Below are positions 5,929-6,439 of a stretch of DNA of 6,439 nucleotides, one piece after another (the stretch's first letter is position 1; every line of letters starts with the position of its first letter). Origin of the DNA: Polyangiaceae bacterium (lineage in GTDB: Bacteria > Myxococcota > Polyangia > Polyangiales > Polyangiaceae); the NCBI GenBank assembly GCA_025936205.1, contig JAICTU010000503.1, forward strand, positions 1 to 6,439, written 5' to 3'. A program made the position numbers and the translations under genes. The notes beneath the pieces are model-generated. The model saw only the letters and a list, made by a program, of their open reading frames with translations, was not told the DNA's origin and searched no databases.

Positions 5929-6439
5929 CTGCGGCGGCCACCTCCGCCGCGGCCGCCTCCACCGAAGCCCGCGGCGCGGTGGGCGCCGTTGTTGAACCCC
6001 TGGGAGCGGGCTTCGCCCTGCGAGCGGCGCTCGTAGCTGCGGTCGAGCTCACCGCGGCTGGAGGCGTTGCGGTCGACGTCTTTCCACTCGCTACCGGAGC
6101 GCTCCTGCCAGCCACCGTCGGCGCTGCGGCGCGCGACGCTGCCGTCGTGGCTCACGTACAGGTCGTCTCCGACGCGGGCGACGCCGCCCTGGTCCCCGCG
6201 CACACCGGCCGCAGTGGTGACCTCGCCCGTGTTCGGGTTGCGCACCGCGGCTCGGCCTGCTGTCGCCTGCTGGCCCGTGTAAGCATTGCCGCGCGTGGTG
6301 GACGCACCGACAGCCGCAGCCCCGGTGCGTTGATTCACCGCCGCTCCGGAGCGATTCGTCTGGTATTGGCCGCTGTACACGTTGCCCACGCTGGAGCGCT
6401 GGCCCGCCGAGAGCGTGCCCGTGCGCGAGTTGTACGAGC
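5925..6439 (-). CDS. Low-complexity 'YNxRTGT'-type protein, C-terminal part (runs off right edge)
   Basis: The frame is open from the right edge to the TAG at 5927-5925, giving 170 visible residues; the true start lies outside the window, so a GTG at 6389 should not be taken as the start. The visible part begins with YNSRTGTLSAGQ, followed by degenerate Tyr/Gly/Asn/Thr repeats (VYSGQYQTNRSG, AYTGQQATAGRAAVRNPNTG). Next comes a more ordered piece (GDDLYVSHDGSVARRSADGGWQERSGSEWKDV), an Arg/Ser/Glu-rich stretch and a Gly/Arg tail ending GGGGRGGGGRRR. I recall similar hypothetical proteins with 'YNPRTGTYARG' repeats and a 'DGNVYR...GGW' segment from many Gram-negative genomes, often with a signal peptide. 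No function is established, and an envelope location is only a guess. The gene is convergent with the FGE-like gene. Confidence 0.7.
   Translation of the reverse strand, partial: SYNSRTGTLSAGQRSSVGNVYSGQYQTNRSGAAVNQRTGAAAVGASTTRGNAYTGQQATAGRAAVRNPNTGEVTTAAGVRGDQGGVARVGDDLYVSHDGSVARRSADGGWQERSGSEWKDVDRNASSRGELDRSYERRSQGEARSQGFNNGAHRAAGFGGGGRGGGGRRR

Noticed and set aside
5801..5995. Small plus-strand gene starting at the ATG in the hairpin loop
   Set aside because: The start lies in the loop without a ribosome site, the product is Arg/Pro-rich with no domain, and its end overlaps the antisense of the minus-strand gene.

Overview
The window is very GC-rich, with third positions strongly biased to G/C and few stop codons in unused frames. 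The gene content is a three-POTRA Omp85 protein, TamB, a DUF4136 lipoprotein and a formylglycine-generating-enzyme (FGE) relative. Together these suggest a Gram-negative bacterium of the Myxococcota/deltaproteobacterial type. That placement is an inference from composition and gene families; there is no phylogenetic marker here.

Layout. Positions 1-1976 (minus) hold the N-terminal ~658 codons of a TamB-like protein that runs off the left edge. Positions 1973-4150 (minus) hold a TamA-like Omp85 protein with three POTRA domains and a 16-stranded-type barrel. The tamB start codon (TTG) overlaps the Omp85 stop codon, so the two are translationally coupled and form a TAM (translocation and assembly module) operon. 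A divergent intergenic region (4151-4265) separates this operon from two plus-strand genes. The first (4266-4922) is a DUF4136-family lipoprotein whose signal peptide contains an AT-rich 12-bp tandem repeat. The second (4961-5713) is an FGE/SUMF1-family protein that has lost the C-terminal catalytic part of the fold. Positions 5714-5924 are non-coding, with a perfect 10-bp hairpin and two copies of a short CCCCTGGAC-centred motif. Positions 5925-6439 (minus) hold the C-terminal part of a low-complexity envelope-type protein that runs off the right edge.

How the genes fit together. TamA and TamB are known to cooperate in outer-membrane protein insertion and/or phospholipid transport between the membranes, and the tight overlap here fits that partnership. 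The divergent lipoprotein is also predicted to be an envelope protein, but nothing in the sequence ties it directly to TAM. The FGE-like gene lies 38 bp behind the lipoprotein gene and probably shares its transcript. It is probably catalytically dead, either a decaying gene or a domain kept for another role.

I did not find a convincing new multi-gene system. The most unusual points are the repeat-built signal peptide, the in-frame loss of FGE core motifs and the possible lipobox on the Omp85 protein.
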